This document shows, piece by piece, positions 35,001 through 48,456 of a stretch of 64,000 nucleotides of DNA. The stretch comes from Progne subis subis. Taxonomy: Eukaryota; Chordata; Aves; Passeriformes; Hirundinidae. A program made the translations under genes and the position numbers. The notes beneath the pieces were generated by a model. It saw only the letters and a list, made by a program, of their open reading frames with translations. It was not told where the DNA came from and made no database searches. How positions within the stretch are numbered: the stretch's first letter is position 1; every line of letters begins with the position of its first letter. The stretch lies in assembly GCA_022316685.1 (NCBI GenBank), contig JAKJHU010000108.1, positions 558,001 through 622,000 on the forward strand. The letters are read 5' to 3'.

Positions 35001-37987
35001 GCCGTCGAAGCCAATTTGGGAGCTGGAAAGTGCTAAAAGAATTAAGATTGTTAAATGGAAATAAGTCTACTTGGTTGAGATAAAATAGGGTTTAAATGAG
35101 TGAAATTATCAGTGGATTACCCTTGTTAGAGCACTGCCTTATTTAATAAACTGGGTTTTAATCTGCTGTGAGCATTCCTGAAGGGAAAGCTCAGCCTGTG
35201 GAGGTGCCGGGATGTGAGGGAGGGCAAGGAGCAGCTGTGCCATCATCCTCTAGAACGGAGCCACAGGAGCAAGGATTTGCCCGGGAGTGCTTTGTGCTTT
35301 CACCTCGTTCACCTCTTTACAAGTGGGTTGATCTTGGCTGGAGTTTCTCTTGCTGGCAGAATTGGGGTGGCATCACCTTGGTACCTCTGTGTCCCTCGTG
35401 TCCCTGGGGAGCATTTTTAGAGCGGAGCCACGCAGTGCTGCATCCTTTTTGGGGTAAATGGATGCACTCAGAGCTGCCCTGGAGCCCCTGGCGAGGAGTG
35501 ATGCAGGGGGAGCAGCTCCTTGCCGCATTTAGGAGGGAATGAAAATGCTGGAAACCTTGAGTGCTGCAGTTTGACCCAAAGAGAGAGCGCAGTAATTATT
35601 AATGAGCACTGATTACCTGCTGCCGCAGGAGCGGGGCTGTCACAGGAGAGCAGCCAGGGCTTTACCTGGCCACCTGACTTAATGCAGCTGTCACCTGTCA
35701 CCTCTCATGTGCTCCTGAGCCATCTCTCTGTAGTGGCAGAACTGCTCCAGATGCTTCCAAAACTGCCTGTGGAGGGAAGGAGCTGATTTCTCTCGGCACT
35801 TTTTGGGACTCTGCTCTTGGCTGCTGGAGGTCTGGGGCTGGAGGTGACAGTTCCTGGCCTCGGGGAGCACAAGGGACAAAAGCACAGGGAGGGATGAGGG
35901 CTGGTTTTCTTCTTAGCTGTGCAGCCCCGAGCTTTCAGAACATCTTGTGTTCTTGACTTGGAGGACTCGTGAATTTTCATTACTTTTTTTGAGAGGGAAA
36001 TCAAGTCTTGAGTGGGTTGGGAGGCTCAGGTGGGATGCAGGAATCCAGGATCAAATTCCAGCCTTGGGGAAACCAGGTTGTGGGTAACCCACCTGGATTA
36101 TGCTCTTACCTGTTCAGAGGAGTCTGCCCTCTGTAAAAATTCCGTTTTTGGTATCCTGGTTGTTGCCAGAAGGGCTGGCAAAGCTGGCTACAGGCAGAGC
36201 TGAGCCCATCCTGGATTTTTGTCTCCTTTCCTGGGCTTGTCCAGCAGCTTGGTCTTTAAAAATGCCCAGAGTTCTTGCATCTCCTGCAGCTGAAATTGTG
36301 TTCAGGGGGGAATTCAGAGCTGGAAGAAGGCAAGGAAGGGGCTCTGTGTCCCCACTCTTGCTGAGGGATTGCTGCTCACTCCCCAGACTCACAGGAGCTG
36401 AAATGATTCCTGCTTTCCTCTTTAGAGGTGCAGGGCAGGATGAATGCCTGAGCTCCAGCCCCAGGCTCATCCCACATGAGCTTAAAACTTCTGTGATCTC
36501 CTTGCCAAGCCCAGGGGGCAGCGAGAGCTGCAAAGATGTGCTGTGGTGTCAGCCTGGGCTTGTGTGAGCATCCCCTCATCCATTCCAGACTCCAGCCTCT
36601 CCTCTGGAGCCCCCAGGACACGACAGGATCGGTGCTTTGGGATGAATTTGTGTGAGCTCCTTGTGGTCAGCGCCTGGCACCCTCCCCCTTGGTCCAGATC
36701 TGATCCTCAGGAATTCCACCAGGGCAGGATTGCCCTGATCTCAGCTCGCCCTTCTTCCTGCACAGAGGTTTTCTGTGCTCAGCTTCTTCCCCCCTCATCC
36801 ATATTCCCATTTTTCCAGCAGCCAGTCAATCCTGCTCTTTGTCTTCAGCACTTCAGGACTTTTATTTCCACATCCCTTGCACTGCTTGGCAGTTACAAAC
36901 CTTTAGTATTTAATTTCCTTTGTATTTTTCCCCATTTCAGTGGACAGAATATCCACCAGAACATCACACAGAGGTTTTTTTTTTTACATTCTTGGTTCAC
37001 TGAGAGGTCCTGCTTCAGTAGCAAGAAGAACTTTTATCATTCCAGCCATGCTCAGAAATCCCATGATCTCCATGATCACAGAAGATAAAGCAAAGACCAG
37101 TGGAGCTGGCAAGGAAACGCCTTGCAGAGCTGGTGCAAATGTGAAGTAATGCCCACCCCAGAGGCCTCATGAGCCCCAGCTGGGTTTTTTAGGGCCAGGT
37201 GAGGCTGCAGTGGCTTTGCCCAAGTCCCCATCACGACCAGTCTTTTCCATGGGCCAGCTCTGGCACAAGGCAGGCCCTGTGCTTGCTCATCTTGGCACAG
37301 CTGAGGAGCATCAACATGGCTGGAGATGGTTCTGAGCTGCCCAACTCAGATTTTGGAGAAGAAATCTCATTTTCCTCGGCTCTGGTTGAAACCCAGCTCT
37401 TCCCTACTGTGTTTAAATCCCATGGAGCATCTCATTAGGAGCAAATGATGCCTCAGGCAAGTGGAGCTGGAGAAAAATAATCCTTATTAAGTGCCCTCAG
37501 TGGTCAGAGCTGCTTGATGAGCTCCAGAATTTTATTTGCAGGCGGCTTGGGTTGTTGTTGGGCAGGAAAAGGCTCTGAGCTCCCTCCAGTCCCTGTCTCC
37601 AGGTCGCTGTTTCCTCTTTCTGCCCTGCGAAACACTGCTGGCAAAGCCCTGCACCCTGAGCACGGCACAGGTGGAAGAGGCTGGCTGGGAAAAGTCAGGG
37701 ACACGAGAAGGGATTCAAGGAGCCTGCAGCTCATCCTGAGTTGGACACAGACACACATTTCCCTGGAAAATAAACAGCCAGACTGATGTGGCTTTTTGCT
37801 GGTGAGCAGGAGGGGGATGGATTGAAGAGCTGTGAAAAATAAAGCAAGACACATTCTGCAGTGAAGGTGTTCACACCTCAGGTCACCCCGGGCTCGATGG
37901 AGCCTCTGCTGCTGCACAGGGTGGGATATTTCCAGACTGAGCCAAAGATCTGGAATCTCTGCTGCCTTTGCTCTTCCTTCTCCTCAC
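32021..37987. other. Intronic unique sequence, no gene seen
   Basis: Contains a short TA run at 33063-33076, a (CTC)n run at about 34386-34409 and a T run near 36975-36986. AT-rich unique sequence at 32150-32430 may be conserved noncoding DNA. Several open frames over 120 codons at 32.5-37.1 kb lack recognisable domains, tend to open on both strands at the same place and are not bounded by clear splice sites. Confidence 0.4.
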
Positions 37988-38141
37988 AGAATTCCCAGAG
38001 AAGCTGCCCCTGGATCCCTGGAAGTGTCCCAGGCCAGGCTGGAGCACCCTGGGATAGCAGGAGGCATCCCTGCCCTTGGAAATCATCATGAGATGTTTTT
38101 AAGTTCCTTTCCAACCCAGCCCATCCTGAGATTTTATGATT
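37988..38141 (-). mobile_element. CR1 LINE 3' fragment (antisense)
   Basis: The plus strand reads AGAATTCCCAGAGAAGCTGC, CCCTGGATCCCTGGAAGTGT, CCCAGGCCAGGCTGGAGCAC and TTTTTAAGTTCCTTTCCAAC, the reverse complement of a CR1 3' end. Confidence 0.85.
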
Positions 38142-41100
38142 TTCCTGGTTCCTGCCCTTTTTGAATGACAAACTGCCAGGGATCCACGGCCATTTGTTGT
38201 CCTGGGGCTGTCAGATTTCATTGTGAGGAAATGAGAAGCATTTTCAGGCATTAGCTGGCAGCACAGGAGAGTTTTAGAGTAGCGGTTCATGCCACTGAAC
38301 AGGCTTTTGGAAGATGTGTCCTCATGCTTGGAGAATCAATTAACCTCGAAAACATTCGGTGGCTTGGTTTGAAGAACGCCAGCTCCGAGAATTTTCCTCT
38401 CCTGCTGCTAAAATCAGCCACCTTCAGCGTGAAGCATGGATGGGTTTCTAGCACCGAAAGGTGAAGTGAAAATAATAGTAACAATAAAAAAAAAAAAAGA
38501 GAATAAAGGAAGAGCATAATGCCAGAAGAAATGCAAATAAAGAAAAAAAAAAAAAAAAAAAAAAAGGAGCATCTGTGCGACTGAAACCCTTCTGAAAAGC
38601 AGTCATTTGCTGAATATATTTTGTTTTAAATGTCCTGGCTCTGTTCTCTGCTCTTCCCCACCCTCCCCATCTGGAAGCCATCCAGCATCAAGCATCCCTG
38701 CTTGAAAAGGCAGCACTGGCTGCGTGTTCTGCCCGAGCCAGCACCTGCAGGGAGCTGCAACAGGTCCCTGTCTGAATGCTTGGTGGTTTTGGAGCTTTTT
38801 TTTGGGGGGAGAGAAAAAGCAGAGTGATCTGTGAACAAAACTGGGGAAGGGCATCCTCACCTGCTCTGCTTGCGGGGTCAGGACAAAAGCTCCTGCACTC
38901 CTGGGAGGCTCCTGATGCTTGGAATATCATCCCTGAACCTGCTGCTTCTATGGATTTCTCTGCCAGAGCTGAATTAAAGCAGATTTGGGGAAAAAAGTGT
39001 TGTAACCTCCTTGACCTAAAGTTCTGACCCCGGCAGCATCACCTTTCCCGTTCCACAGAGGGCTCCAGGAGGATGGATTTTGCTTTCAGTTGCAAAAAAG
39101 GGAAAAATACAACGGGGTTTAATGCAGGCAATGCTGCTTACATCTCTCACCTCTTTCTCCCTTCGGATTCTGCCAGCAGAGCCCAGCCCTGGCTTTTGAG
39201 GCATTCTGGGTGAAGCATTTGCAGGAGAAGCACCAAATTCTGCCTTCCCCTTCTCAGCAAACCATTCCCTGCCTGCTAGATCAGGATGGATTCGGTTAAG
39301 AAGCTGAGAATCCGGAAATGTCAAATATTAGCTGTTGGGTTTGGGTGTTTTTCCAGGGAGGTTACCAACACCTGAGCAGGTGGATTTCTTGTTGCACTGA
39401 GATCAGCAAAGGCTGAGAGCTGTGGTTGTTCTACAGGGCTCTGGCTGGGGTTGTTTTTTTCTGCTTTTTGTGAGCCTGGGCACGCCCCACTCGTGCTTTA
39501 GATTTCAGTCTCAGTTTGCTAATCTGCTTTCTGACCTATAGAAGAAAATAGCTGGTAATTATTTGTTTACTTTGCCCAATTCGACTGTGTGAGAACTTCC
39601 TTAGAAGAGCTGGGCTGTGTGATTAGGAGGGGAGGTTTGTTTTATTTTGGTTTAGTTTATTTTGCCTGGCCTGTCTTTTCGTTTGGAAGGGATGAATTTC
39701 TTGGGGAGGGGGTGGGAATTGCATTTTTTAAGAGGTTTGAACTCCGTGGCTGCTTTAAAGAGTGAAAAATGAGGCAGAGAGGGGCTGTGGGGTGTTGGAA
39801 AATCAATTTTTCTGTGCTGTGCTTGTCAGGGTTTGGGAGATGGGGCTGCCATGAGCGCAGCGGTGTCACCCTGATGGATTTGGATCGGCTGTAAGGCAAA
39901 GCTTTGGCAGATTTTCCCCCAGGTTATTCCTCAAATTCAGCCTGACCCCGCGCTGCACTGCAGCTCTGGGAAAGCAGGAGGGTGCTGAGCATCTTGCAGA
40001 CAACAAAACCTCTCTTCTGGGCTGGGATTATTCAACTAATCTCGTGATTATGGTGATAATCCCCTTTGCAGTGATGCCCCTCTCCAAGGAGCTTTTCCCT
40101 CGGGCCCTTCCAAGTCCCAAATCTCATTTTCTCCTAATGCTGAAGTGCTCTATATTAAATTAAGGCGCTCTCAGGGATCAGAGGTGTAAAAGTCCGGCGG
40201 CATTTAAAGCTTTGGAGTCTTTTGCCTGACTGCCCCTCCTGGGGCTCGTGGTGGGGATGGAGGGGCTCTGCTGTCGGGGAAGAGATGGATTTCTCTATTT
40301 CCCCCTTGCTTTTGGAGCAGAACAAGCTGTGGACAGTGTCCCAGCCTTGCCAGTGATGCCCTGGGCTCTCTGGCTCCGAGGGCCAGATGATTCCAAATAG
40401 GATTTTCCTGCAGGGAAAGCAGCTCCCTTCCCTCTCCCGCTGCCAGGTGCTCGGCGGCAAATAAATATTTTGCTCACAACTCATTGGAGGTGGCATCTAA
40501 CCAGATGTGCTCTCACTTGGTGCGGCAGGAGATTTATTTGGTTGTCCATTTATAGCTTATTATTTCCTGCTGTCTCCCCCCTCCCCAGCCTAATAGCAGT
40601 TTGCTATCCACCAGGGTATACATTTTCTTCTGATTAAGTGCCGCTTAGCCGTTGGCTGCTTGCTCATTTTACTTTTATAGACACATTTACAGAGGCACAA
40701 GCGCCCAGGAGCAAGGGTAAGGAGAATGGAGACTCGCAACGGCTTGATTAGATTGGATTTTAATAAAGTTTCCAGCTAAGCTGCAGCACAACTATTCCTC
40801 ACTGTGCTGGCGATCTCCAGAGGCCCTTTCAACCCTGATTACTCTGTGGTGCTGGAGAAGGGGTGGCACAGCTCCTCACCTGTGCAGTGGGAGAGAATTC
40901 CCGTGGAATCCCTGACCAGCAGGGATCTCTGAGCACCTCCGAGCTCATCTCCCTGGGGCGAGGAGAGATGTATTTTTTATTTTTTTTTTTTCTCCTTCTT
41001 TCCACGGCTGCTAATTAGTCGCAGATGATGAGATAATTTATAAAAATTAGGAGCGATTTTCCCTCATTGTGCTAATACAGCTTGGCAGTAAAACTGCTCT

Positions 41101-44100
41101 TTTTAAGGGGGTGACTTTTCCCTAATGGAGGGATCGAGGCTATAAATACATCCCGGTGTGTGTCAGCAGAGAGGGGGAGCGTGCTCCACCACCGCGGGCA
41201 AGGAGCTCCTTCAGAAGTTGGTGGGAACCACGAGAACGAGCTCCAATTGAAACTCGAAATCCCAGCCTGGATGTTGAGGGAGATGTTTGGCGGTGTCACC
41301 TCGGCGGCAGGGGTGAGGGAATGACCAGGACGCAGCTGCTGGGGCAGGAGGGCCGCGGCGTGGTGTGACACGGGCGCTTTGGCAGCGCACGGCACAGGGC
41401 AGGTCGCTGCTCTCCCCTTCCCCAGCAGTGACAGACTCAGTGCCAGCTCCTCACGTCGCCAGGCAGGAGCAGCAGCTCCAGGGAGAGCGACGAGAGCAGT
41501 GTTTTGTCTCCTGTGCTCAGCGCCCGGGGGGAACGGGATGCAGGAGTGAGGGAAGGCGTGGGAGCAGAGCATCAGAGAGGGGCTCAGCTCCCAGCTCTGC
41601 CTCTCCCGTGGCACTGGGACACGTTCCCTGCAGAGCTGGGGCTGAGGCGTGCTGCTGGGATTCCGTTCCCAGCGCCGTTTTTGTGTTTGGAAGGTGCTGT
41701 TTGCCCCTTTGGCTGGTCCAGGGTCCAGCCCAGCCTGGGAGCGTGTGTCTGCTCGCGTGTCTGCTCAGTCTAGTGGGAACTGAGAAACGGGGGTTGCTGT
41801 GGGAGTTGTTTGGGAAGAGACATTCATTAGGCTGAAGAACGAATTTTCCATGAACTCAGAAGGCCTCCAGCACTCCCTCAGGCTCCTAATGATTTTGTCA
41901 CGGTGTTAATCCCTCAGGTGAGCAGCGGCATTTTGATATCAGCAAACAAATTGCGTTTTCTGCGCCGATAACCCAATCTGGAGTCAGGCATGAGAGCAGA
42001 AAACAATTCATCAGCTTCTAATGGGCTGCAGATCCCAGGCAGGGCTGGATTCAGCCACAGTGTGCAGCTCCCTGGATCCCATGGCATTCCAGGGAAATGT
42101 GTGTCTGCACAGCACCCCTGCCCAAGCACGGCCAGGTTTGGTTTTTTTAGTGATGCTCAGGATGCCCCTTTCTGTCTGCAGTGATGTATTTTGAGAGGTA
42201 ATGCCCGTGCTGGAGAGTTTCCAGGAAGGTAAATCCCAGCAAAAATAGAGGTGGGGAGGATCATCTGGTTGGCTTTTTTTTTTCCTTTTTTTTTTTGCAA
42301 CAGGTGATTGATGTGTTGAGCTCAGAGAATGTGGTGGGTACAGAAAGTTTTCACAGATTTCAGGGGAAACTGGCTGAGCGCAGGGGAGAGAAAAGCACTT
42401 CGGAGTTATTAAATATATAAACAACATCAGTTCCTGAAGTTTCCTAACCTGAGAGTAGCCCAGGGCTGGGAGGCTATTAGCAGGAATTATTGGATGGACT
42501 TCTGCTTTGACAGTAACATTTGTTCTTACAATCCAGATATGAGGCAGAGGCACAGAGAAAATGAAAGGAATCGCCTGTAGCAAGCTCTCAAATTAACACC
42601 TCTATCTCCCAAGCCCCAGCCTGGTGCAGTGTCCATCAAGGCCTGGGAAGTGTGGAAATCTGCCTGGGCTGTTAGCAACAAGCAGAGGAAAATTGTGGCA
42701 GGAGTGATGCAAGTGCAGAGGGCGAAACCAGCAGGATCAGGGCTGGGGAAAGGTTGGGAGCTGGAAAATTCAGCTTGGAATCATCCCCTGGTTTAGTGGG
42801 AGCAGAATTAATGTAAACCTGTTTGGGTTTTGTCACAGGAAAGCACCGCTCTCCCATTTCCATAGCTGAACATTCATCTCTGCTTTTTAATGCCACCCTT
42901 AATATATCTCCTTCATCTCTACATGATTCTGTCCTGTGCTTTATGATGGGATCATCTTGCTCTCCCCATCTCTCCTAGCTCAGCTTTAGTTTCTAGGAAG
43001 AGCAGGCTGTGTTCATTCAGCCTCTCTGGAGATGTTAATGCACTATTCTTTGCAGCCTTTTGCTGGTCTGGTCTAAGATGGGACGGACTAGGATGGGATG
43101 AAATGCAGTGGGATGGGATGGAACAAAATGGAATTCCAGCTGGTCCAGAGGCTGCAGGGGGGTTAGGAAACCTTCTGTGGATCTGGGAGTGTGTGACTGG
43201 TGGGATGGGAAAAGGAGAGGAGGGAAAGGTGGAGCAGAGAGAGGATGAGGAGGGAAGCACTCACCTCTCATTAGCAAGTGCTGCTTGCCCTAAAAGGGAA
43301 AAACCAGACCTCCCCAGCCCCCTGGCCCTGCAGGTCAATACAATGAACGATCACTAATGGCTGAACCAGAGACTCCACAACTTCATTACACTTGTAAAAT
43401 CAATGGCTGCTACCCAGCCCTGCCCATTGATCTGAGCTGCAGGATGTCAGCACGGCCTGCCCAGGGGCTGGGAGCTGACAGAGGCTTGTGAAAATGTCTG
43501 CAGCCCATTAAGACGCTTCTCCTGGTGGGCCAGACCTCCCTCTGATCTTCCACCCGTGCTGGGCATTCCCACAGCCCCAGCCCGGTGAGCTGCTGGCAGA
43601 GCTGTCCTGGAGCGGACAGGCCACGAGCAGAGCAGCGAGGTCAGCCCATGATGGAGAGGTCCACGCCACTGAAGGGCTGCTGAGGCGAATTTGTAGCTTC
43701 TGGACTGCTGCTGGGAGGCCTGGATGTAAACGACAACGCAGCTAATAAGGTCTAATTGGCTATTAAAGGAGGAAGCAGCCCTGGAGACGCTGAGGGCCAA
43801 TTAACCCTGGGAGCCTGACACTGCTGCTGTGCAGTGATGTGTGAGAGCCTTTCATAAACAGAGAGAGGACGGGGCGCTGGAGGTCCTTATCCAAATCCTC
43901 TGGAAATTGCCGTGGTATTTCAGTGCTCACTCGTTCACCTGTCTTTGTAGTCAGAGTGGATTTAGTGGCTGAAGCGGCGCAGGCACCTCCCCGCAGACAC
44001 CCCGTGGGCATCAAAGCAGCCCTGGCGAGGTGGAACTCCTCAGGAAGGTGATTTTTTAAACTCTGCTCGGCTCTGAGGGACTGAAAGCCGGGCCGGGAGA

Positions 44101-46504
44101 GGTGGATCCGTAGGGAGGGCACATTCCTGAGTCAGGCCGTGATGGAGACAAGTGCCAGTGAAACCAGGCGCCATCCCCAGGGCTGGGGAGCAGGTGGAGG
44201 CAGGGAACTGCCCTTGGAATGCTGAGAGGGATTCTCCTCTCCAAAGCCTGTGGAGGGGGCTTCATCGATCATCCTGCCTCAAACACTGGCTGAGATCAGG
44301 GCCGTGGGGAGCCTGGGGTTTTGACACAGCCTTGTTGCTAATTTGAATAAACAAATTGTGTCTAATGGCTTTGTCTTCTAATTGATGCCAATGCCTTCGT
44401 TTATGAGGGAAAACAGAGATATCCAGCCTTGCAAAGCGAGCTACCTGTTCTCATCGAGTTTCTCTGCTAGTGGGCAGGCGGAAAATGGGATTGGGTGGAT
44501 TTGAGGAGGAATTGGGACTTGGGAATCTCAGCATAATATGGACCGTGTCTCAGGTTTTGGAGTTTATTGCATCTTAATTACACGAGGGTGGCTTTGTGTG
44601 CTGCAGTTGTGATGATGAGCTTTCTCTTGTTCCTCTTCCTCCAGTTGATTTTATTCTAATTTCTGCATTTTTAAATTTTATTTTAATATTTCTAAATTTT
44701 GCTGCTCTGAACTCCGGCCTTTCTGAAATCCCAGGATTTCAAAGCGAGCAGAAGATGAGTTCAGAGACGGGGCTCAGCCCCTGGGCTTGGGGCAGCTGGA
44801 GGTTGATGGGTTTTGTTTTCTGCTTGGCTTTTTGCAGAGCAGAGAGAAGGGGACTGTGGCTGCAGGGTCTGTCCCACAGGGACACCCAGCCTGTCCCAGT
44901 GGAAGAAATGAGGCTGATGCTCTGAGAGCAGCCCAGTTCTCACTGGAGTTTTCCATGGATGGAGTTCCTGCCCTCATTTCTGGTGATCCCCAAGGATGTT
45001 TCTCTTGTCTTGTGTGGAGGAAGCAGCTGGAAAGAAGATCCAGTGCTGACCTCAGCAGTGCACACAGATTTGCTCCTTCAAACCTGGCTAAAACATCTTT
45101 TAGTCTGTCTGGGCCATGAGACTCCAAATTTGTGGATTTGCTGGTTTGGAAGTGAACTTGCCTGAGCTGGAATTTCCACGGATGGAACCAGGAGCATGCA
45201 GGGAACCCTGCAGATCGAGGACTTGCTGAGCCCCTTTGGGCTGTGGGGAGCAGCAGAGGGCCCTCAGAGGCTGCTGCTTCTCCTGACTCGGCTCCAAAAG
45301 AGACAAAAATCTCCTTTCAGCCACACAGCAGGGAGCTCTAGGCTGAAATAATTTCTGTTACCTTTTATCTGCCTCAAAGGAACACTTAAAAAAAAAAAGA
45401 AAAAGAAAAACAAAACCAAAAAATCATCCCGCCCATAGCAGGCAACTTGATGAGCCTAATTTGGTGGTATAAAAACACAACCACTTGGAGGTTTCCAATC
45501 CGTGTTCTGGCTGATTAAATCCACTTTCCCTGCTGGCTCCTGCCCGCGGCGCAGCGTTGTGTGTGCTCAGACACCCCGGCACGAGCGGGAGCGTGGCGCA
45601 CCTTGGTTAATGTGCGTTTTGGCTGGTGGGTTTGGGAGGTAGGATTGATGTTGTTCGCTGTCGAGCCAAGAGCAGAGGCTGCACCAGCTCCAGCTGTAAA
45701 GCAGCCCCTGGTTCCCCAGGCTTGGGGGAGCCTGCTGGTCCCTTTGGGCTGGTGGGGTTGTTTATTTTGGCAAGCTGGGCTTGCTGGCAGCTCTGGGGGA
45801 GGGAGCGTGGGGTTCTCCAAGGCAGCTGTGGTGTGAGGGTGTGAGTGGCAGCGCTCCAGGGAACACTCAGCAGCTCCAGGTCACTGCCACTTCTCATCAG
45901 GAGACACAGGGATGATGGCATCCCATCCTTTGGGCCTGGAAGGGTGTCCAGGACAGGGCAGGCATTGCTCTAACCCTGCAATTACAGCTGCTGGACTGGA
46001 CTGGAAGTTCCATCCACAGAGATGGAAGGGACTGAACGATCTGTGTGTGTCTGGTGCAGCCTGGGCTGGCACGGACCAGCTCCAGCTCACAGGTCTGGGC
46101 ATCTGAGTAACACTCCCATGCCCAGGGCTGGCACCTGAGTGCCTTTTCCATAAAAATTGGCTTTATTTGTAGAGGAAGGTGGGCCAGTTCATCATAGGAG
46201 TTGACAGAACTGCAGCATGGAAAATACTCCCCGTGCTTCAGTGCTGAGGAAACTGGTTTTGTGTCCACTCAGGGATGCCAGCAGAGCGTGTCCCGTCTGC
46301 TCACCCCTCCCAGCACAAACAGAACCGGTGGGGAAACAGCACAGAAATTCAGCAGGGTCTGGCTGAGGTTTCCACCCAGGCAGAAAATAAATTGGCTGCC
46401 GCTGTTCTTTTTTTTGAACTGGAATGGGGTAAGCTCTTTTCCTTTCTCCGGGGACACCCATTGCTTCTGCAGGGAAATCTGTGAGGGCACCTGAGGGGCA
46501 GGAT
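38142..46504. other. Intronic unique sequence, no gene seen
   Basis: A-rich runs occur at 38487-38500 and 38543-38565, and again at about 45388-45420. The stretch 40440-40790 is AT-rich, non-repetitive and a candidate conserved noncoding element. A short GGATGGGATG-type repeat lies near 43079-43125. Moderate CpG enrichment is seen at about 41150-41560. No CR1 or LTR recognised in these 8.4 kb. Confidence 0.4.
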
Positions 46505-46665
46505 TGGCCGGTGGGTTTAGCGGGCGGCGGGGTGCCGCAGAGGTTAATCGCATCCGTCTGAGGCGCTGCCCAAACCTTGAATTTGGGGATGAGAAACGGC
46601 TGTAAAACCAGATCCCCGGTGCTGCAATGTGCCCTGGGCTCGCTCCCCCTCTGCGCGTCGGGGTG
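46505..46665. promoter_or_regulatory. CpG-rich segment, left part, interrupted by a solo LTR
   Basis: The left part has GGCCGG, GCGGGCGGCGGGG and GGCGCTGCC clusters at 46505-46570 and a second cluster next to the LTR (CTGCGCGTCGGGG). GGATTGGCC at 46501-46509 contains an inverted CCAAT box. The CpG-rich sequence resumes immediately after the LTR, so both parts were probably one segment. Confidence 0.4.
46660..46665. repeat. Target-site duplication of LTR copy 1, left
   Basis: GGGGTG, repeated exactly at 47065-47070 on the other side of the LTR. Confidence 0.85.
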
Positions 46666-47064
46666 TGTCACCGAGACACACAAAGCAGTCACACGCAGAC
46701 AAGAGATTTTTGCAAAGCAGAGGTCCTTCCGATCCCAGCTCACTGCTGAGAGAGCGGAGAGAGGAGGAAGAGAACCCCTTTGTTTATTCTTTACTTTTTA
46801 TACATTTGTGGGTCTAGCAGAAGATTGGCTTTTTTGGGGTTTCCACCCCTCAGCCTCAGTGGCCAGACCAATTGTCAGTTACAGTTGTTTTTCAGGTTAG
46901 AAATACGCAAACAAAGGACAGAGAATGAAAAACAAAGGATTCGTTTATGTTACATCTGTGGGAAAGGTAGAAAACTGCTCTAATATTGTACAGTAACTAA
47001 AAGATCTGACTCCATTATGAAATTCAAAAGACTAATAAAAAAACTCAGAAAAACCAGGGTAACA
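46666..47064 (-). mobile_element. Solo LTR of an endogenous retrovirus, copy 1
   Basis: A 399-bp element begins TGTCACCGAG and ends GGGTAACA, giving TG...CA termini with an imperfect inverted pair (TGTCACC/GGTAACA). It is flanked on both sides by GGGGTG (46660-46665 and 47065-47070), a 6-bp target-site duplication. The minus strand has TATAAAAAG at 46802-46794 and AATAAA at 46788-46783 in that order, so the LTR most likely reads right to left, antisense to GRIK4. It is about 95% identical by eye to the element at 52438-52840. No internal retroviral genes accompany it, which is the usual outcome of LTR-LTR recombination. Family not identified. Confidence 0.9.
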
Positions 47065-47070
47065 GGGGTG
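47065..47070. repeat. Target-site duplication of LTR copy 1, right
   Basis: GGGGTG, matching 46660-46665. Confidence 0.85.
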
Positions 47071-47195
47071 AGGCGTCTGGGCAGCGGATGACAGCGGCCT
47101 CATCCGCATTCATCCCCCGGCTCTCCTGCGGGCAAGCGCCCGAGGCCGAGCGCACCGTCGCTCGTGCACGCGCTGCGAGATCGGCCTTAGCTGGG
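47071..47195. promoter_or_regulatory. CpG-dense segment, right part, directly after the solo LTR
   Basis: About 19 CpGs in roughly 120 bp, including GCAAGCGCCCGAGGCCGAGC and GTGCACGCGCTGCGAGATCG. Together with 46505-46665 it would make a small island if the LTR is removed. No TATA box and no open frame of note. Confidence 0.45.
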
Positions 47196-48304
47196 GTCTG
47201 ATGTGCTCAGAAGCTGCACGAGCCTCTTAGAGAAAATGAGATCTTAGCAGGAAGCCTAACACCAAACAGAAGGCTCTTTATTGACCATGGGATGCTGCTG
47301 TCGGAAGGGGACTGCAGGTGGCTGCTCCTGTGTAGTAAAATAATGTCAGGCTGCTCTGCATGGATTTTTTTTTATTATTAATTTTTTTTTTCCCAGATAG
47401 TTAAGGAACCAATAAAGTTAAATTGGTAGGACTGCCTAATGCGATTACAGCAAGATGGGGATAAATGTGCTTCCATTAGAGCTTGTTTGGAGACGGGAGG
47501 CTGTCACTTTGTGATGGAAAACCGAGATGACAGCGAGTATCGGTATTCCAAGGGCCTTTTCCTAAGGAATGACCTGCTCTGCCTTTGACATCAAACATAT
47601 GTGTGCATAAGGAGAGCACCGGTTTGTGTTCTACTGCGGCTCCACTTTTAGTCTGGAGTGTTCTATCGAAAAATTTTATGTGGGAAGGGAAAAAACCCCT
47701 TGGCTGGAAATGCTCCTTGGTCCCTGGCACATTCCAGCTGGGAGAGGACAGGCTGTGAAGGGCTGGGAGGGCCTCAAGGTGAGCCCAGCAGTGAAGGTGG
47801 GTCCTGGCCACAGGCTCAGGGCATCCCAAATCACATCCTGTTCATGGTAAATTGGAGTTCTGGTGGGAGCTCTTGAGCTGGTGGAGCGTGCAGGGCAAAC
47901 CAAATCTGATCGTGCCTGTGGGACTTCAGGTTTGGGGTTCTGTCTTGGGCTAACCCCAGTCCTCAAGCACCCTGAACCAGGATTCTGAGTTTCCTCTCCT
48001 TGCTATCAGCACTTGATAAGAGATCCAGAACTTGCTCCTTGTCTCTTCCAAGGAGAAGGCTCAGAGCTGACACAGCCTCCATCTGGTTTCTTTGCCTCTT
48101 GGCTCTAATCTCGGTGTTGGTTGTTAAATGTTTCACAGGGACTTCCCACCGCCCCTGGGACGTTAATTAAAAGATTTCCAGCCTGGGAAAAAACCCCAAA
48201 AGTCTCTCTGCACTGTTGCCTTTCTGCAAGGAACAACGTGGATTGGTGTTTGTGTGGAATCTCCTGGAATGGAGCCATGCATGGATTGATTTTTCCTGGT
48301 GGTC
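47196..48304. other. Intronic unique sequence, no gene seen
   Basis: A T-rich run lies near 47366-47394. Nothing else recognised. Confidence 0.4.
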
Positions 48305-48456
48305 AGAAAGAGGGAAATGCAGTGTGTGATGTCCCCTTGGCCAGGAGGTGAAATTTGGGAGAAAAAAATGCCATGTCTGATATCCCCTGCCCTGGGAATG
48401 GAATGTGGGAGGGAAATACAATGTCTGCTGTCCTGTCCAGGAGATGAAATCTGGAA
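48305..48456. repeat. Degenerate tandem repeat, about 49-bp unit, three copies
   Basis: The phrase AAATGCAGTGTGTGATGTCC recurs in diverged form near 48365 (ATGCCATGTCTGATATCCCC) and 48415 (ATACAATGTCTGCTGTCCTG), each followed by a GGAATGAAATNTGGGA-like segment. Divergence is high. Confidence 0.6.
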
